Shown one piece after another: positions 24,681-34,080 of a stretch of 64,000 nt of DNA (its first letter is position 1; each line of letters starts with the position of its first letter). The stretch is from Roseibaca calidilacus (GTDB lineage: Bacteria > Pseudomonadota > Alphaproteobacteria > Rhodobacterales > Rhodobacteraceae), in assembly GCF_001517585.1 (NCBI RefSeq), contig NZ_FBYC01000004.1, positions 2,127,501 through 2,191,500 on the forward strand, given 5' to 3'. The position numbers and the translations under genes are program-made. The notes below the pieces were generated by a model. That model was given only the letters and a program-made list of their open reading frames with translations, was not told where the DNA came from and did no database searches.

Positions 24681-25555
24681 GCCCGCGCCCCGGCCACGTT
24701 GCGCAGAACGCCTTGGGCTTGCCGCAAAGCGGCGTCTGCGGCTGCGATGTCAAATCCTTGTGCGACCAATACGGCAGGTTTGATCTTCCAGCCCGCGGCC
24801 TCCAAGGCTGCTTGCGCCGCCGCCTCGTCGACCTGCGCCAAGCGGGCAACCATACCCGTCGCACGCGCGCGCAGCTTGATGTTCTGGGGACGCATATCGA
24901 CCATCAAGCCGCGATGCACATGGCCCAGCCGCAGCATGATCTGCGTGGACAGCAGGTTCAGGATGGCCTTTTGTGCCGTGCCTGCCTTCATCCGGGTGGA
25001 TCCGGCAATGGCTTCGGCCCCGGTTTCGGCCACAACGCCATGATCCGCCACTGCACAAAGCGGCGCGTCAGGGTTGCAGGCGATGCCCACGGTCAGCGCC
25101 CCGGCGGCGCGCGCGGCTTCTAGCACCGCCACGGTAAACGGGGTGCGCCCGCTCGCGGCCAAGCCGATCACGACATCATTGGGGCCGATCTGGCTTGCGG
25201 CCACTTGGGCGCGGCCATCTTCTGCATTGTCCTCCGCACCTTCTATGCCCAGCATCAAGGCGCGTTCGCCCCCGGCGATCAGGTAAAGGGTGCGGGTCTC
25301 GGGCCAGTCATAGGTTGGCCCTAGTTCTATCCCGTCCTGCACCGCGACACGAATAGAGGTGCCAGCCCCAGCATAGGCCAGCCGCCCGCCAGCGCGCAGA
25401 CGCGGCACCGCAGCAGCCACCACATTGGCCAGCGCCGGCACAGCGGGGGCAATCGCGGCAATTGCGGCCATCTGCCCTTCCAGCATGGCGCGCAAGGCGG
25501 TCGCATCATCCCATATGTCAATGTCGCGGTAACGTGGGTCGGCAAGTTCGGTCAT
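24677..25555 (-). CDS. murQ: MurQ-like N-acetylmuramic acid 6-phosphate etherase
   Basis: The 292-residue SIS-domain protein begins MTELADPRYRDIDIWDD. It contains 'GRLAYAGAGTSIRVAVQDGIEL', 'AAASQ'-type linker, 'DVVIGLAASGRTPFTVAVLEAARAAGALTVGIACNPDAPL' and 'GAEAIAGSTRMKAGTAQKAILNLLST', the last being the MurQ signature. MurQ cleaves the lactyl ether of MurNAc-6-phosphate to give GlcNAc-6-phosphate plus D-lactate in the cytoplasm. This fits NagA and a deaminase across the promoter and suggests use of cell-wall sugars. The start at 25555 is 10 bases after the ATPase gene; upstream in-frame codons lie inside that gene and are rejected. Confidence 0.87.
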   Translation of the reverse strand: MTELADPRYRDIDIWDDATALRAMLEGQMAAIAAIAPAVPALANVVAAAVPRLRAGGRLAYAGAGTSIRVAVQDGIELGPTYDWPETRTLYLIAGGERALMLGIEGAEDNAEDGRAQVAASQIGPNDVVIGLAASGRTPFTVAVLEAARAAGALTVGIACNPDAPLCAVADHGVVAETGAEAIAGSTRMKAGTAQKAILNLLSTQIMLRLGHVHRGLMVDMRPQNIKLRARATGMVARLAQVDEAAAQAALEAAGWKIKPAVLVAQGFDIAAADAALRQAQGVLRNVAGARA

Positions 25556-25565
25556 GTCTGGTCCT

Positions 25566-26576
25566 TCAGGCAGGGGCCGGGTGCAGGCGTTGGCCAGTAT
25601 CGTCGAAATGAAAGGCGCGCGCCATATCGGGGCGCATGACGACCTGATCGCTGACGGCATAGCTATGCTCACCAAACAGCCGCACCGTGACCAGCCCGTG
25701 CGGGTCGGCATTGACATAGACCAAGGTCTCGCCGCCCAGATGCTCGACATGGCTGACGCGACCCTCAATCCCCTCGCCATTTGTGGAAAGCGATATGTGT
25801 TCGGGCCGAACACCCACGGATTTGCCCGGCGCGCCCAGCGCGCTTGCGTTCAGAAAGTTCATCTTGGGGCTGCCGATAAAGCCTGCGACAAATTCGTTGG
25901 CAGGGTTGTTATACAGTTCCATCGGGGCCCCGACCTGTTCAATACGCCCGTCGCGCAACACCACGATCCGGTCGGCCAGCGTCATCGCCTCGACTTGGTC
26001 GTGGGTGACATACACCATGGTTGCGCCCAATTCGCGGTGCAGATTGGCAATTTCAATGCGGGTTTGCACACGCAGAGCGGCATCCAGGTTCGACAGCGGC
26101 TCATCGAACAAGAACAGCTTGGGTTTGCGCACGATGGCGCGGCCAATCGCGACACGCTGGCGCTGGCCGCCCGACAATTCGCCGGGGCGGCGGTCCAGAT
26201 ATTTGGCAAGGTCCAGCATGTCGCCCGCGCGCTTGACCGCTTCGGCAATCTGCGCCTTGGGGTGGCCCGCCTGTTTCAGCCCCAGCCCCATATTGTCGCG
26301 CACATTCAGATGCGGGTAAAGCGCGTAGGATTGAAACACCATCGCGATTTCGCGCTGCGAGGGCGGCACGGCATTCACCACCTGCCCATCGATCAGAATG
26401 TCGCCCGAGCTGATATCCTCCAGCCCCGCGATCATGCGCAAAAGCGTGGATTTGCCGCATCCCGACGGGCCGACAAAGACGCAGAATTCGCCGTCCTGCA
26501 CGTCCAGATTCACATCGCGGATCACATCGACAGTGCCGAAGGATTTGCAGGCGTTTTCAAGTTTTAGCTGTCCCAT
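25566..26576 (-). CDS. sugar ABC transporter ATP-binding protein (UgpC/MsmK type)
   Basis: The 336-residue ATPase of the CUT1 carbohydrate transporter class has Walker [17 protein letters not shown], a Q-loop, the signature [16 protein letters not shown], Walker [14 protein letters not shown] and a C-terminal OB-fold domain (TOBE, from about 235). It energises import by the two permeases and the binding protein in the same operon. It lies between the oxidoreductase gene (7-base gap) and murQ, so uptake and first metabolism are co-expressed. Confidence 0.95.
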   Translation of the reverse strand: MGQLKLENACKSFGTVDVIRDVNLDVQDGEFCVFVGPSGCGKSTLLRMIAGLEDISSGDILIDGQVVNAVPPSQREIAMVFQSYALYPHLNVRDNMGLGLKQAGHPKAQIAEAVKRAGDMLDLAKYLDRRPGELSGGQRQRVAIGRAIVRKPKLFLFDEPLSNLDAALRVQTRIEIANLHRELGATMVYVTHDQVEAMTLADRIVVLRDGRIEQVGAPMELYNNPANEFVAGFIGSPKMNFLNASALGAPGKSVGVRPEHISLSTNGEGIEGRVSHVEHLGGETLVYVNADPHGLVTVRLFGEHSYAVSDQVVMRPDMARAFHFDDTGQRLHPAPA

Positions 26577-26583
26577 TCCATCC

Positions 26584-27612
26584 TCATGGCTTCAGGCGCA
26601 CGGGGGAACCGCTGCGCACGCTTTCATCTGCGGCAAGGCATATTGCGACCGCGCGAACGGCATCGGCGATATGGCGGCTTAGATCGTGATCGTCCGCAAT
26701 CGCGCCCGCCATTGCGGCGGCCTGCCGCGCGCATAGGTCTTGGTGGCCGGGGCTGTCGGGGAAATTATACCGCGTTTCCCGCTGCCCGGTGGGTGCCACG
26801 ATCAACTGGTCGGCGGCGGTGTGCCCTTCGACATCGGCCGACGCCACCCCGTGCGGGGCGCGCAAGCTGACCGCGCCACCGGGGCTGACCACGTCTTTCA
26901 CGAAATGCGCGGTATCCGACATCATGGGCCCCCAGCCCGCTTCATACCAGCCGCAGGAACCATCCTCGAACAGAACCTGAAAATGCCCGTAGTTATACAT
27001 CTCGGGCGCAATCTCATCCGACAGGCGCAGGCCCATGCCGCGCACTTCCACGGGTGCTGCATCGGTGATCTGGCACATCACATCGACATAATGCACCCCG
27101 CAATCCACGATGGGCGGCGTCGATTGCATCAGCGCCTTGTGAATTTCCCAAGCAGGCCCGGTGGAGCGTTGGTTCAGGTTCAGGCGGAACACATAGGGGC
27201 CGCGCAGCGCGCGCGCTTCGGCAATCAGCGCCTGCCATGTCGGATGATGGCGCAGGATATGGCCGACCATCAGCTTGCGGCCCGTATCTGCCGCCACCTG
27301 TGCCACGCGTGCGCAATCGGCCACATTGCTTGCCAAGGGCTTTTCCACGAACACATGCGCGCCAGCCTGCATTGCCTTGATCGCCAGATCGGCGTGGCTG
27401 TCGGAATAGGTGGCAATCGCAACCATATCAGGGGCCAGCCGCGCAAGGGCCGCGTCGAAATCGCGCTCTATGGTTAGATGGGCCAGCGCAGCGGGCGGGA
27501 TTACATCACTGCGGTTGACCAGCCCGACCACCTGATAGGCAGGGCTTGCAGCATAGGCCAAAGCATGGCTTTGCCCCATCTGCCCAAGGCCCACGACAAG
27601 CACCCGGATCAT
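26584..27612 (-). CDS. Gfo/Idh/MocA-family NAD(P)-dependent oxidoreductase
   Basis: A 342-residue protein. The N-terminal Rossmann fold ([20 protein letters not shown]) carries the family motif '[18 protein letters not shown]' (EKP). A C-terminal alpha/beta substrate domain contains '[14 protein letters not shown]' with the usual D..HY motif. The substrate is presumably a sugar or a modified amino sugar taken up by the linked transporter. Amino-sugar catabolism through MurQ, NagA and a deaminase does not need this enzyme, so it hints at a second or modified substrate. The start at 27612 overlaps the permease stop by 4 bases. Confidence 0.88.
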   Translation of the reverse strand: MIRVLVVGLGQMGQSHALAYAASPAYQVVGLVNRSDVIPPAALAHLTIERDFDAALARLAPDMVAIATYSDSHADLAIKAMQAGAHVFVEKPLASNVADCARVAQVAADTGRKLMVGHILRHHPTWQALIAEARALRGPYVFRLNLNQRSTGPAWEIHKALMQSTPPIVDCGVHYVDVMCQITDAAPVEVRGMGLRLSDEIAPEMYNYGHFQVLFEDGSCGWYEAGWGPMMSDTAHFVKDVVSPGGAVSLRAPHGVASADVEGHTAADQLIVAPTGQRETRYNFPDSPGHQDLCARQAAAMAGAIADDHDLSRHIADAVRAVAICLAADESVRSGSPVRLKP

Positions 27613-28460
27613 TTGACTGCCCCTTTCGTGATGCCCCGGATCAGCTGGCGCGAAAAGATCAGATACAGCACCACCACTGGGATGATGGCCAAGGACAGCG
27701 CCGCCAGCACCGCATTCCAGTCGGTCACATATTGGCCAAGAAAAATCTGGCTGCCCAAGGTCAGGGTTTTTGTAGCCTCGCCCGGTGCCAAGATCAGCGG
27801 AAACCACAGGTCGTTCCAGATGGGGATCATGGTGAACACCGCAACCGTGGCCATGGCAGGGCGCACCAGTGGCAGCGCGATCGTGAAGAAAATGCGGTAT
27901 TCGCTTAGGCCGTCAATGCGCGCGGCGTTCTTCAGGTCATCCGACACTTGGCGCATGAATTCTTGCAAGATGAACACAGCCAAGGGCAGCCCCTGCGCGG
28001 TATAGACCAAGATCAGCGCCATCAGCGTGTTCACCAGCCCCGCCGCGACCATGATTTCCAGAATGGCGACCGTGCCCAAGCGAATGGGGATCATGATGCC
28101 CAGCGCCAGGTAAAGCGCCATCAACAGGTTGCCCCGGAAGCGGTATTCCGCCAGCGCGAAGGCCGCCATAGCCCCGAACAGCAGCACGAAAAACAGCGAT
28201 GCCACGGTCACGATCAGACTGTTCTGGAAGTATAATAGGAAATTGCCCTGCTCCAAAACCGTCTGAAAGCCGATCGGGTCCAAGGTCTCTGCCGTGGGCA
28301 GCGCCAGCGGGTCATTGAAGATCGCCCGACGCTGCTTGACAGAGTTTATCAGGATCAGAAAGACCGGATACAGCGCAAGGATCGTATAGGCGATCAGGAT
28401 GACATGCGCGGCAGCCGTTCGGCCCAGATTGCCGCGGGCGGATATGATCGGATTGCTCAT
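27609..28460 (-). CDS. sugar ABC transporter permease, MalG type
   Basis: The 283-residue inner-membrane protein has six hydrophobic segments and the EAA loop 'QVSDDLKNAARIDGLSEYRIFFTIALPLVRPA', where the ATPase docks. CUT1 transporters need two such permeases, and this is the second gene of the pair. Start 28460 (MSNPIISAR) sits 10 bases after the first permease gene; the longer reading frame from 28532 overlaps it and is rejected. Confidence 0.92.
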   Translation of the reverse strand: MSNPIISARGNLGRTAAAHVILIAYTILALYPVFLILINSVKQRRAIFNDPLALPTAETLDPIGFQTVLEQGNFLLYFQNSLIVTVASLFFVLLFGAMAAFALAEYRFRGNLLMALYLALGIMIPIRLGTVAILEIMVAAGLVNTLMALILVYTAQGLPLAVFILQEFMRQVSDDLKNAARIDGLSEYRIFFTIALPLVRPAMATVAVFTMIPIWNDLWFPLILAPGEATKTLTLGSQIFLGQYVTDWNAVLAALSLAIIPVVVLYLIFSRQLIRGITKGAVK

Positions 28461-28470
28461 GTCAGCCCCC

Positions 28471-29400
28471 TTAGAACTGGTAGCGCCGCAGGCGCGTCTG
28501 CACCCCGAACAGGTAGATCGACACGCCGACAAGGATGATGGCGAACATCACCGTCGCCACGGTTGCGCCCATATGCGGGTCGCCCAGTTGCAGCTGGAAC
28601 CCGAAGAAGGTGCGGAACAGGAACGACCCCAGAATGTCGGTTGTAAAATTCGGCCCCGCCAGCGCACCTTGGGTCACATAGATCAGGTCGAACGCGTTGA
28701 AATTGCCCACGAATGTCAGGATGGAAATGATCCCGATGGTGGGCAGGATCAGCGGCAGCTTGATCTTCCAGAACTGGCTGGTGCCGGTGATGCCATCCAT
28801 CTCGGCGGCTTCCAGCACTTCGTCCGGGATCGACAGCAACGCGGCGTAGATCAGCATCATCGGGATGCCCACAAACTGCCAGACAGAGATCAGCGCCAGC
28901 GTGGTCAGTGCTGACCGCTCCAGCCCCAGCCATGGTGCGAACCAGTCGCCCAAGCCCAGCGCATCCATGAAAGTGGGGGCCACGCCCCATAGCGGCGACA
29001 GGATCAGCTTCCAGACGAACCCCACGATCACGAAGCTCAGGATAGCCGGGATAAATATGGCCGTGCGGTAAAACGCGGCAAAGCGCAGTTTCGGCGCGGA
29101 CAAGATGGCCGCCAGCGCAATTCCGATGGGGTTTTGCACCAGCATATGGATGACGAAGAACCACAGGTTGTTGCTCGTCGCGTTCCAGAAACTGTCAGAC
29201 CAGCGGGGGTCGCCAAACAGCGTCTGGAAATTCGCCAACCCCACGAACACGCGGCTGCCATCCTCCGCGCGCGCAAACAGCGACAGGTTCAGCGTGCCGA
29301 AGAGCGGGATAATCATTATCGCGGTGTAGATCAGCACGGCAGGTGCCAGAAACACCACGATATGCCAACGAAACGGCCTTTTGCGGGCACGGTCGGACAT
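28471..29400 (-). CDS. sugar ABC transporter permease, MalF type
   Basis: The 309-residue inner-membrane permease begins MSDRARKRPFRWHIVVFLAP. It has about six transmembrane segments and the EAA motif 'IPDEVLEAAEMDGITGTSQFWKIKLPLILPT'. It follows the binding-protein gene after 64 bases that contain a strong hairpin. The pair with the gene at 27609-28460 forms the membrane channel for the amino-sugar importer. Confidence 0.92.
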   Translation of the reverse strand: MSDRARKRPFRWHIVVFLAPAVLIYTAIMIIPLFGTLNLSLFARAEDGSRVFVGLANFQTLFGDPRWSDSFWNATSNNLWFFVIHMLVQNPIGIALAAILSAPKLRFAAFYRTAIFIPAILSFVIVGFVWKLILSPLWGVAPTFMDALGLGDWFAPWLGLERSALTTLALISVWQFVGIPMMLIYAALLSIPDEVLEAAEMDGITGTSQFWKIKLPLILPTIGIISILTFVGNFNAFDLIYVTQGALAGPNFTTDILGSFLFRTFFGFQLQLGDPHMGATVATVMFAIILVGVSIYLFGVQTRLRRYQF

Positions 29401-29430
29401 GGAACACCCTATGGTTTGGGGGGAGATAGC

Positions 29431-29454
29431 GGGCGGCCCCGATCAGGGCCGCCC
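29431..29454 (-). other. intercistronic hairpin between binding protein and permease
   Basis: GGGCGGCCC (29431-29439) and GGGCCGCCC (29446-29454) form a perfect 9-bp stem with a 6-base loop. Hairpins at this place are common in sugar ABC operons and let the binding-protein mRNA outlast the permease part. No T-run follows on the minus strand. Confidence 0.6.
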
Positions 29455-29464
29455 CGACGCCAAC

Positions 29465-30718
29465 TTATTGCTGCGGCGCATACCAGGATGCCAGCCCCTC
29501 TTGCATCTGCGCCGCCGCATCCTCAGGCGACTGGCCGCCGCGGATCACATTGGCCGAGGTGCCCCAGCTTTCATTCGACAGGTTCGGCGTGCCGCGCGAC
29601 AGGATCTGGTCGAAGGGCCGGATAGAGCTTTCGCAATCGCCACGCCAGCTGATGAATTCCTGCGCCAGCGGATCTTCCAGCGACACCTCGGCATTCGACA
29701 GCGGGAAGAACCCCGGCACCGCGTTGGCAAACAGGTTGGCGAATTCGCTGCTACCCAGCCAATTCAGAAAGACGCGCCCGGCCTCCGCATTGGGAGACGC
29801 TGCGTTCAGACCCATACCCATATCGGTATGGTCAGAGATGTAGCAGGTATCGCCCGCGTTCTGCACCGGCGGCGGGAAGGCGCCCATCTCGAAATCGGCA
29901 AGCGACCGGAAGCCCGCGATCTCCCACGACCCCGACGGGTAAATCGCGGCACGCCCCAGCGTGAACAGGTTCTGGCTGTCCGGGTAGCTTTGCGATTCAA
30001 ACCCACGGCCCAGATAGTCGGACCAGCGCGCCAATTGCTCGAACGGGGCGACGAATTCGGCGTCGGTCAGCTTCGCCTCACCCGCGATCAGAGCGTTGCG
30101 ACCCTGTTCGCCCATCCAATAATTCGGCCCGATATTGGCATAGCCCATCGTCGCCGCTTCCCATTGGTCGTTCACGCCCATCGCCATGGGAATATAGCTG
30201 CCATCCTCTGCAATCGCGTCCAGCACGGCGAAGAATTCGTCAACCGTGGTGGGCTCTTCCAGGCCAAGCTCCTCGAACGCATCGGCGTTATAGATGAACC
30301 CATGGATGACCGAGGCCATTGGCACACAGAATTGCTGGCTGCCATCATCCGTGGACCAAGCCGATTTCGCCACATCCGAATAATTCGCCATGCCGTCCAG
30401 ATCGGTCAGGTCAGCAAGCTGGCCCTTCTGGAACAGCGCGAGCGAGGCATCAAACGCGCGGCAGGTCACGATATCGCCCGCCGTGCCCGCATCCAGCTTG
30501 GAATTGAGCGCCGAATTATACTGCGCCGGTGCGGTCGGCTGGAAATCCAGCTTGATGCCGGGATGCGCCGCCTCGAACGCCGGGATGATCTGGTTGCGCC
30601 AGATGGAAATGTCGTCATTACGCCAGCTTTCGATGGTCAGCGTCACATCCTGCGCCATAAGCGCGGTGCTGCTGAGCAAAAAAGCCGTTGCGGCGAGTGT
30701 TGTCTTGCGTGCCGTCAT
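29465..30718 (-). CDS. sugar ABC transporter substrate-binding protein
   Basis: The 417-residue extracellular solute-binding protein (family 1/MalE type) has a Sec signal peptide, MTARKTTLAATAFLLSSTALMAQD, with cleavage after AMA-Q or AQD. The mature protein shows 'ESWRNDDISIWRNQIIPAFEAAHPGIKLDFQ' and 'GRAAIYPSGSWEIAGF'. It should bind the amino sugar in the periplasm and deliver it to the permeases. It is the first gene of the minus-strand operon. Its promoter region carries a pair of TGGTATTA/TGGCATTAC repeats, read in its own direction at 30820-30801. Confidence 0.93.
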   Translation of the reverse strand: MTARKTTLAATAFLLSSTALMAQDVTLTIESWRNDDISIWRNQIIPAFEAAHPGIKLDFQPTAPAQYNSALNSKLDAGTAGDIVTCRAFDASLALFQKGQLADLTDLDGMANYSDVAKSAWSTDDGSQQFCVPMASVIHGFIYNADAFEELGLEEPTTVDEFFAVLDAIAEDGSYIPMAMGVNDQWEAATMGYANIGPNYWMGEQGRNALIAGEAKLTDAEFVAPFEQLARWSDYLGRGFESQSYPDSQNLFTLGRAAIYPSGSWEIAGFRSLADFEMGAFPPPVQNAGDTCYISDHTDMGMGLNAASPNAEAGRVFLNWLGSSEFANLFANAVPGFFPLSNAEVSLEDPLAQEFISWRGDCESSIRPFDQILSRGTPNLSNESWGTSANVIRGGQSPEDAAAQMQEGLASWYAPQQ

Positions 30719-30800
30719 TGATTGAACCCTCCCTGTTCACAAGGACACCGCCTAGCCCGCCTAAACTGGCGGAAAACCGACAGCATCCCCTGCCCGATAT

Positions 30801-30820
30801 GTAATGCCAAATTAATACCA
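30801..30820 (-). promoter_or_regulatory. operator candidate for the transporter operon
   Basis: Read on the minus strand, TGGTATTAA (30820-30812) and TGGCATTAC (30809-30801) form a direct repeat with an 11-base period. They mirror the pair in front of the kinase gene, 169 bases away. They lie 83 bases upstream of the binding-protein start. Confidence 0.55.
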
Positions 30821-30988
30821 ATTGTCCAGTCTTTTCTTTTCCGCGCCATCACGACAAAGCCGCCAGCGCGCTAGGCGTTCACCATAATTTCCATTATTTA
30901 TTTGAATTAACCCAGAAAAATCGTTGCCGCAAGCCAAGCACCCAATCAAGAGGCCACCCAACCCCTCGGCGCATACCCTCTTCCATTT

Positions 30989-31009
30989 TGGTATTACTAT
31001 GGTATTACC
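30989..31009 (+). promoter_or_regulatory. operator candidate for the kinase-deaminase-nagA operon
   Basis: TGGTATTAC at 30989-30997 is repeated at 31000-31008, an 11-base period. The second copy extends to GGTATTACC, a near palindrome. The site lies 20-40 bases before the kinase start. It is the probable target of the GntR/UTRA regulator at the end of the divergent operon. The rest of the 310-base gap (30719-31028) holds no gene. Confidence 0.58.
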
Positions 31010-31028
31010 TCTCACAGAGAGGGAAATG

Positions 31029-31913
31029 ATGACTCTATTGATCGGCCTTGATGGTGGCGGCACTGGAAGCCGCGCGCGCGCCCTGCGCAACGGGCGCGCT
31101 GCGGGCGATGTGATGGAAGGCGGCAGCGCCAATATCCATTCCGACCCGGCGGGCGCCACACAGCGAATCGCCGATCTGCTGGCCCGCGTGCGCAAGGCCG
31201 CAGGGCATGACGACCCGACCGACCCCGACCTGCATATCGTGCTGGGCTTGGCAGGGGCATCGGAATCGGGTGCTGCCGCGCGCCTGACCGCCGCGCTGCC
31301 TTATCGCAATGTCACCGTGTTGGGCGATGTCGATATATCGCTATCGGGTGCTTTTCAGGATGACGACGGGATCGTGATGGCGGTTGGCACCGGCTCTGTT
31401 CTGGCCCGGCAGGCCAATGGGCAGATGCAACGCGTGGGCGGGTATGGCTTTGCATTGGGGGACGAAGCTGGCGGCGCGTGGCTTGGGCGGCGCGCGCTGG
31501 CAATGGCCCTGCATGTGCGCGACGGGTTGGTAGACGATGCCCCCTTGGCCCGCACCATCTGGGCGCGGTTTGAAACCCTTGCGGCATTGCTGGATTTCAT
31601 AAGCACCGCGCGCCCCTCTGATTACGCAGCGATTGCGCCACAGGTCGTGGCGCAGGATAGCTCTGGTTGCCCCTTGGCGCAGGCAATCCTAGACGAAGGC
31701 TGTGACTACCTGCTGCGTGCAATCCGGCATTTGCAGGCGGGCGATTCTGCCGTGCCGGTCGCGGCCACGGGCGGGCTGGGGCCACTGTTGCTGGAACGGA
31801 TCGCCCGCAAAGCCAGCCCGGCGCTGACCGTCACCACCCCAAAAGGAACCGCGTTGGACGGGGCGCTGTGGCGCGCGCGCCAGCTAGCCGCAACCAAAGG
31901 ACCGAAAGCATGA
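31029..31913 (+). CDS. BadF/BadG-type ATPase, N-acetylglucosamine kinase-like
   Basis: The 294-residue protein of the ASKHA fold has the phosphate-1 motif LIGLDGGGTGSRARAL, 'VVGDVDISLSGAF'-type phosphate-2 region (GDVDISLSGAFQDDDGIVMAVGTGSV) and the adenosine motif 'VAATGGLGPLL'. Proteins of this type phosphorylate GlcNAc or related sugars inside the cell, as in eukaryotic NAGK and bacterial MurK. Next to MurQ, a SIS deaminase and NagA this is the expected activity; MurNAc or anhydro-MurNAc are alternatives. ATG at 31029 is chosen because GAGAGGG lies 5 bases upstream; the adjacent ATG at 31026 is also possible. Confidence 0.82.
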   Translation: MTLLIGLDGGGTGSRARALRNGRAAGDVMEGGSANIHSDPAGATQRIADLLARVRKAAGHDDPTDPDLHIVLGLAGASESGAAARLTAALPYRNVTVLGDVDISLSGAFQDDDGIVMAVGTGSVLARQANGQMQRVGGYGFALGDEAGGAWLGRRALAMALHVRDGLVDDAPLARTIWARFETLAALLDFISTARPSDYAAIAPQVVAQDSSGCPLAQAILDEGCDYLLRAIRHLQAGDSAVPVAATGGLGPLLLERIARKASPALTVTTPKGTALDGALWRARQLAATKGPKA

Positions 31914-32932
31914 CCCAAACCCACATGGCGCGCGAAATCTCCGAAATCCCCGTTTTGGTCGATGGTTTGCTGACCCGCAATGCCGACACTCTTGCGGAAA
32001 TCGGGCAAGCGATGCGTGTTCTTGATCCGCAGCTTCTGACCACGGTCGCGCGCGGCTCATCTGACCATGCGGCAAGCTATCTGAAATATGCCTGCGAGAT
32101 CCTGACAGGGGTGCCGGTCGGGTCTGTCGGCCCATCGGTCGCCTCGGTCTATGGCGCGAAGCTGCGCTTGCCGCGCACTGTCAGCGTCGGGATATCGCAA
32201 TCCGGTCGCAGCCCCGATATCGTGACCATGACGCGCGCAAGCGCTGCCGCCGGGGCGATAACCCTTGCCATCACCAACCACCCAGAGGCCCCGCTGGGCG
32301 CAGATGCCGATTACTGCCTGCCGCTTGGCTGCGGCCCAGAGCAGAGCGTGGCCGCGACGAAAACTTTCGTCACGTCTGTTGTTGCAGCCTTGGCAATGCT
32401 GGCGCATTGGACCGAGGATGAATCGCTGAAAGCTGCGCTGGACCGCTTGCCAGAGGCTTGCGCCGCGGCGCTGCTACAGGATTGGACACCCTTGGCCGAA
32501 CGCTTGGTGCGCGCGCCTGCGCTTTATGTGCTGGGGCGCGGCCCCGGCTATGCGATTGCATCGGAAATCGCGCTGAAGTTCAAGGAAACCAGCGCCATCC
32601 ATGCCGAAGCCTATTCGGCGGCCGAGGTGCTGCACGGCCCCTCTGCGCTGGTCGAACGTGGCTTTCCGGTGCTGGGACTGATTTTTGACGACCGCGCCCG
32701 CGACGGCTTCCGCGATACCGCCGCGCGCTTGGCCGGACAAGGGGCTGATGTGTTCGTCACCGACAGCGTGCCCGACACCACCGCCCTGCCCCGCACCGCG
32801 CCGCTGCACCCGTTGCTGGATCCTTTGCTCAGCGTGGTCAGCTTTTATGTCTTCATCGAAGCGCTGGCACGGCGGCGCGGCTTGCAGCCCGACACCCCGC
32901 GCCACTTGCGTAAAGTGACAGAGACGGTCTGA
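31910..32932 (+). CDS. SIS-domain glucosamine-6-phosphate deaminase (NagB-II/AgaS type)
   Basis: The 340-residue protein has two SIS domains and resembles the isomerase half of GlmS. Segments are 'VARGSSDHAASYLKYACEIL', 'SVGISQSGRSPDIVTMTRAS', 'SVAATKTFVTSVVAALAML', 'ALYVLGRGPGYAIASEIALKFKETSAIHAEAYSAAEVLHGPSALV'. The amidotransferase domain of GlmS is absent, so the enzyme should deaminate glucosamine-6-phosphate to fructose-6-phosphate. It overlaps the kinase by 4 bases and nagA by 1 base, forming a tight three-gene catabolic unit. Confidence 0.87.
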   Translation: MTQTHMAREISEIPVLVDGLLTRNADTLAEIGQAMRVLDPQLLTTVARGSSDHAASYLKYACEILTGVPVGSVGPSVASVYGAKLRLPRTVSVGISQSGRSPDIVTMTRASAAAGAITLAITNHPEAPLGADADYCLPLGCGPEQSVAATKTFVTSVVAALAMLAHWTEDESLKAALDRLPEACAAALLQDWTPLAERLVRAPALYVLGRGPGYAIASEIALKFKETSAIHAEAYSAAEVLHGPSALVERGFPVLGLIFDDRARDGFRDTAARLAGQGADVFVTDSVPDTTALPRTAPLHPLLDPLLSVVSFYVFIEALARRRGLQPDTPRHLRKVTETV

Positions 32933-34062
32933 TGCAGCGGGCAGTTCGGGCAGAGCGGATTTTCGACGGCTGGCGCATCTGGCATGGCGGCGCGCTGCTG
33001 CTGGAGGGCGCGCGCATTGTTGGAATGGTGGACAAGCTTCCCCATGGCCTACCCGTGACCGACTTGGGCGAGGGGCTTCTGGTGCCCGGCTTTGTAGATG
33101 TGCAGGTCAATGGCGGCGGCGGCGAGATGGTCGGCCCCCAGACCGACGCCCCGCAGCTTGCCCGCATCTGCGCCGCGCATCGTGCGCTTGGGGCGACCAG
33201 CATCCTGCCCACGCTTATCACCGACCGGCCAGAGGTCACAGCGCGTGTTCTGGACACCGCGCGCCATGCGGTGGCCGAGGAGGTGACAGGCTTCGCCGGG
33301 CTGCATTTGGAAGGCCCGCATCTGGACCCGGCCCGCCATGGCGCGCATGACCCGGCGCTGATCCGACCCATGGAGGCGCGCGATCTTGAGCTGATGGAGC
33401 AGGCCGCCCGCGACCTGCCCGCGCTGATGGTCACACTCGCGCCCAATGCGGCCAGCCCAGCGCAGATTGCCCGGTTGCGCGCCGCCGGGGCCGTGGTCAG
33501 CCTTGGGCACAGCGATTGCACTGCCGAACAGGCGCGCGCCGCCTTTGCCGCCGGGGCTGGCTGTGTCACGCATCTGTTCAACGCCATGAGCCAACTTGGC
33601 AACCGCGCCCCGGGGCTGGTGGGGGCGGCCCTGTGCAGCGATGTGCGCGCGGGCATTATCGCCGATGGCATCCATGTGGCCGAAGAGCCGCTGCGCATTG
33701 CGTTGCAGATGATGGCCCCGGATCGGCTGTTTTTGGTCAGCGACGCCATGGCCGCCGCCGGAACCGACGCGACCGCCTTCACTCTGAATGGGCGGCAGGT
33801 CTTCCGGCAGAACGGGCGGCTGACACTGGCCGATGGCACCCTTGCGGGCGCGGACATCTCTTTGCCGCAATCCGTGGCGCATCTGGTCGGGCTGGGCGTG
33901 CCGGTTGAGCGCGCGCTGGCCATGGCCAGCCGCATCCCCGCCGATGTGATCGGAGCACCGCATCTGGGCCGGTTCAGCCCGGGCGCTAGGGCCGATCTGG
34001 TGCTTCTGAACGACAGCATGCAGCCGCAACAGGTTTGGACCGCCGGGCAAGATCAGCTGTAG
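32932..34062 (+). CDS. nagA: N-acetylglucosamine-6-phosphate deacetylase
   Basis: The 376-residue amidohydrolase-fold enzyme has 'LVPGFVDVQVNGGGG', the metal ligand Glu in GLHLEGPHLDPARHGAHD, His residues in 'VSLGHSDCTAEQARAAFAAGAGCVTHLFNAM' and the catalytic Asp in LVSDAMAAAGTD. It removes acetate from GlcNAc-6-phosphate to give glucosamine-6-phosphate for the deaminase encoded before it. Start and stop of the two genes overlap as TGATG. It ends 18 bases before the convergent RNase T2 gene. Confidence 0.94.
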   Translation: MQRAVRAERIFDGWRIWHGGALLLEGARIVGMVDKLPHGLPVTDLGEGLLVPGFVDVQVNGGGGEMVGPQTDAPQLARICAAHRALGATSILPTLITDRPEVTARVLDTARHAVAEEVTGFAGLHLEGPHLDPARHGAHDPALIRPMEARDLELMEQAARDLPALMVTLAPNAASPAQIARLRAAGAVVSLGHSDCTAEQARAAFAAGAGCVTHLFNAMSQLGNRAPGLVGAALCSDVRAGIIADGIHVAEEPLRIALQMMAPDRLFLVSDAMAAAGTDATAFTLNGRQVFRQNGRLTLADGTLAGADISLPQSVAHLVGLGVPVERALAMASRIPADVIGAPHLGRFSPGARADLVLLNDSMQPQQVWTAGQDQL

Positions 34063-34080
34063 AGGCGCAAGCCTGACGGG

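Noticed and set aside
31910-32932. GlmS (glucosamine-6-phosphate synthase)
   Set aside because: No amidotransferase domain; only the two SIS domains are present, and it is linked to nagA.
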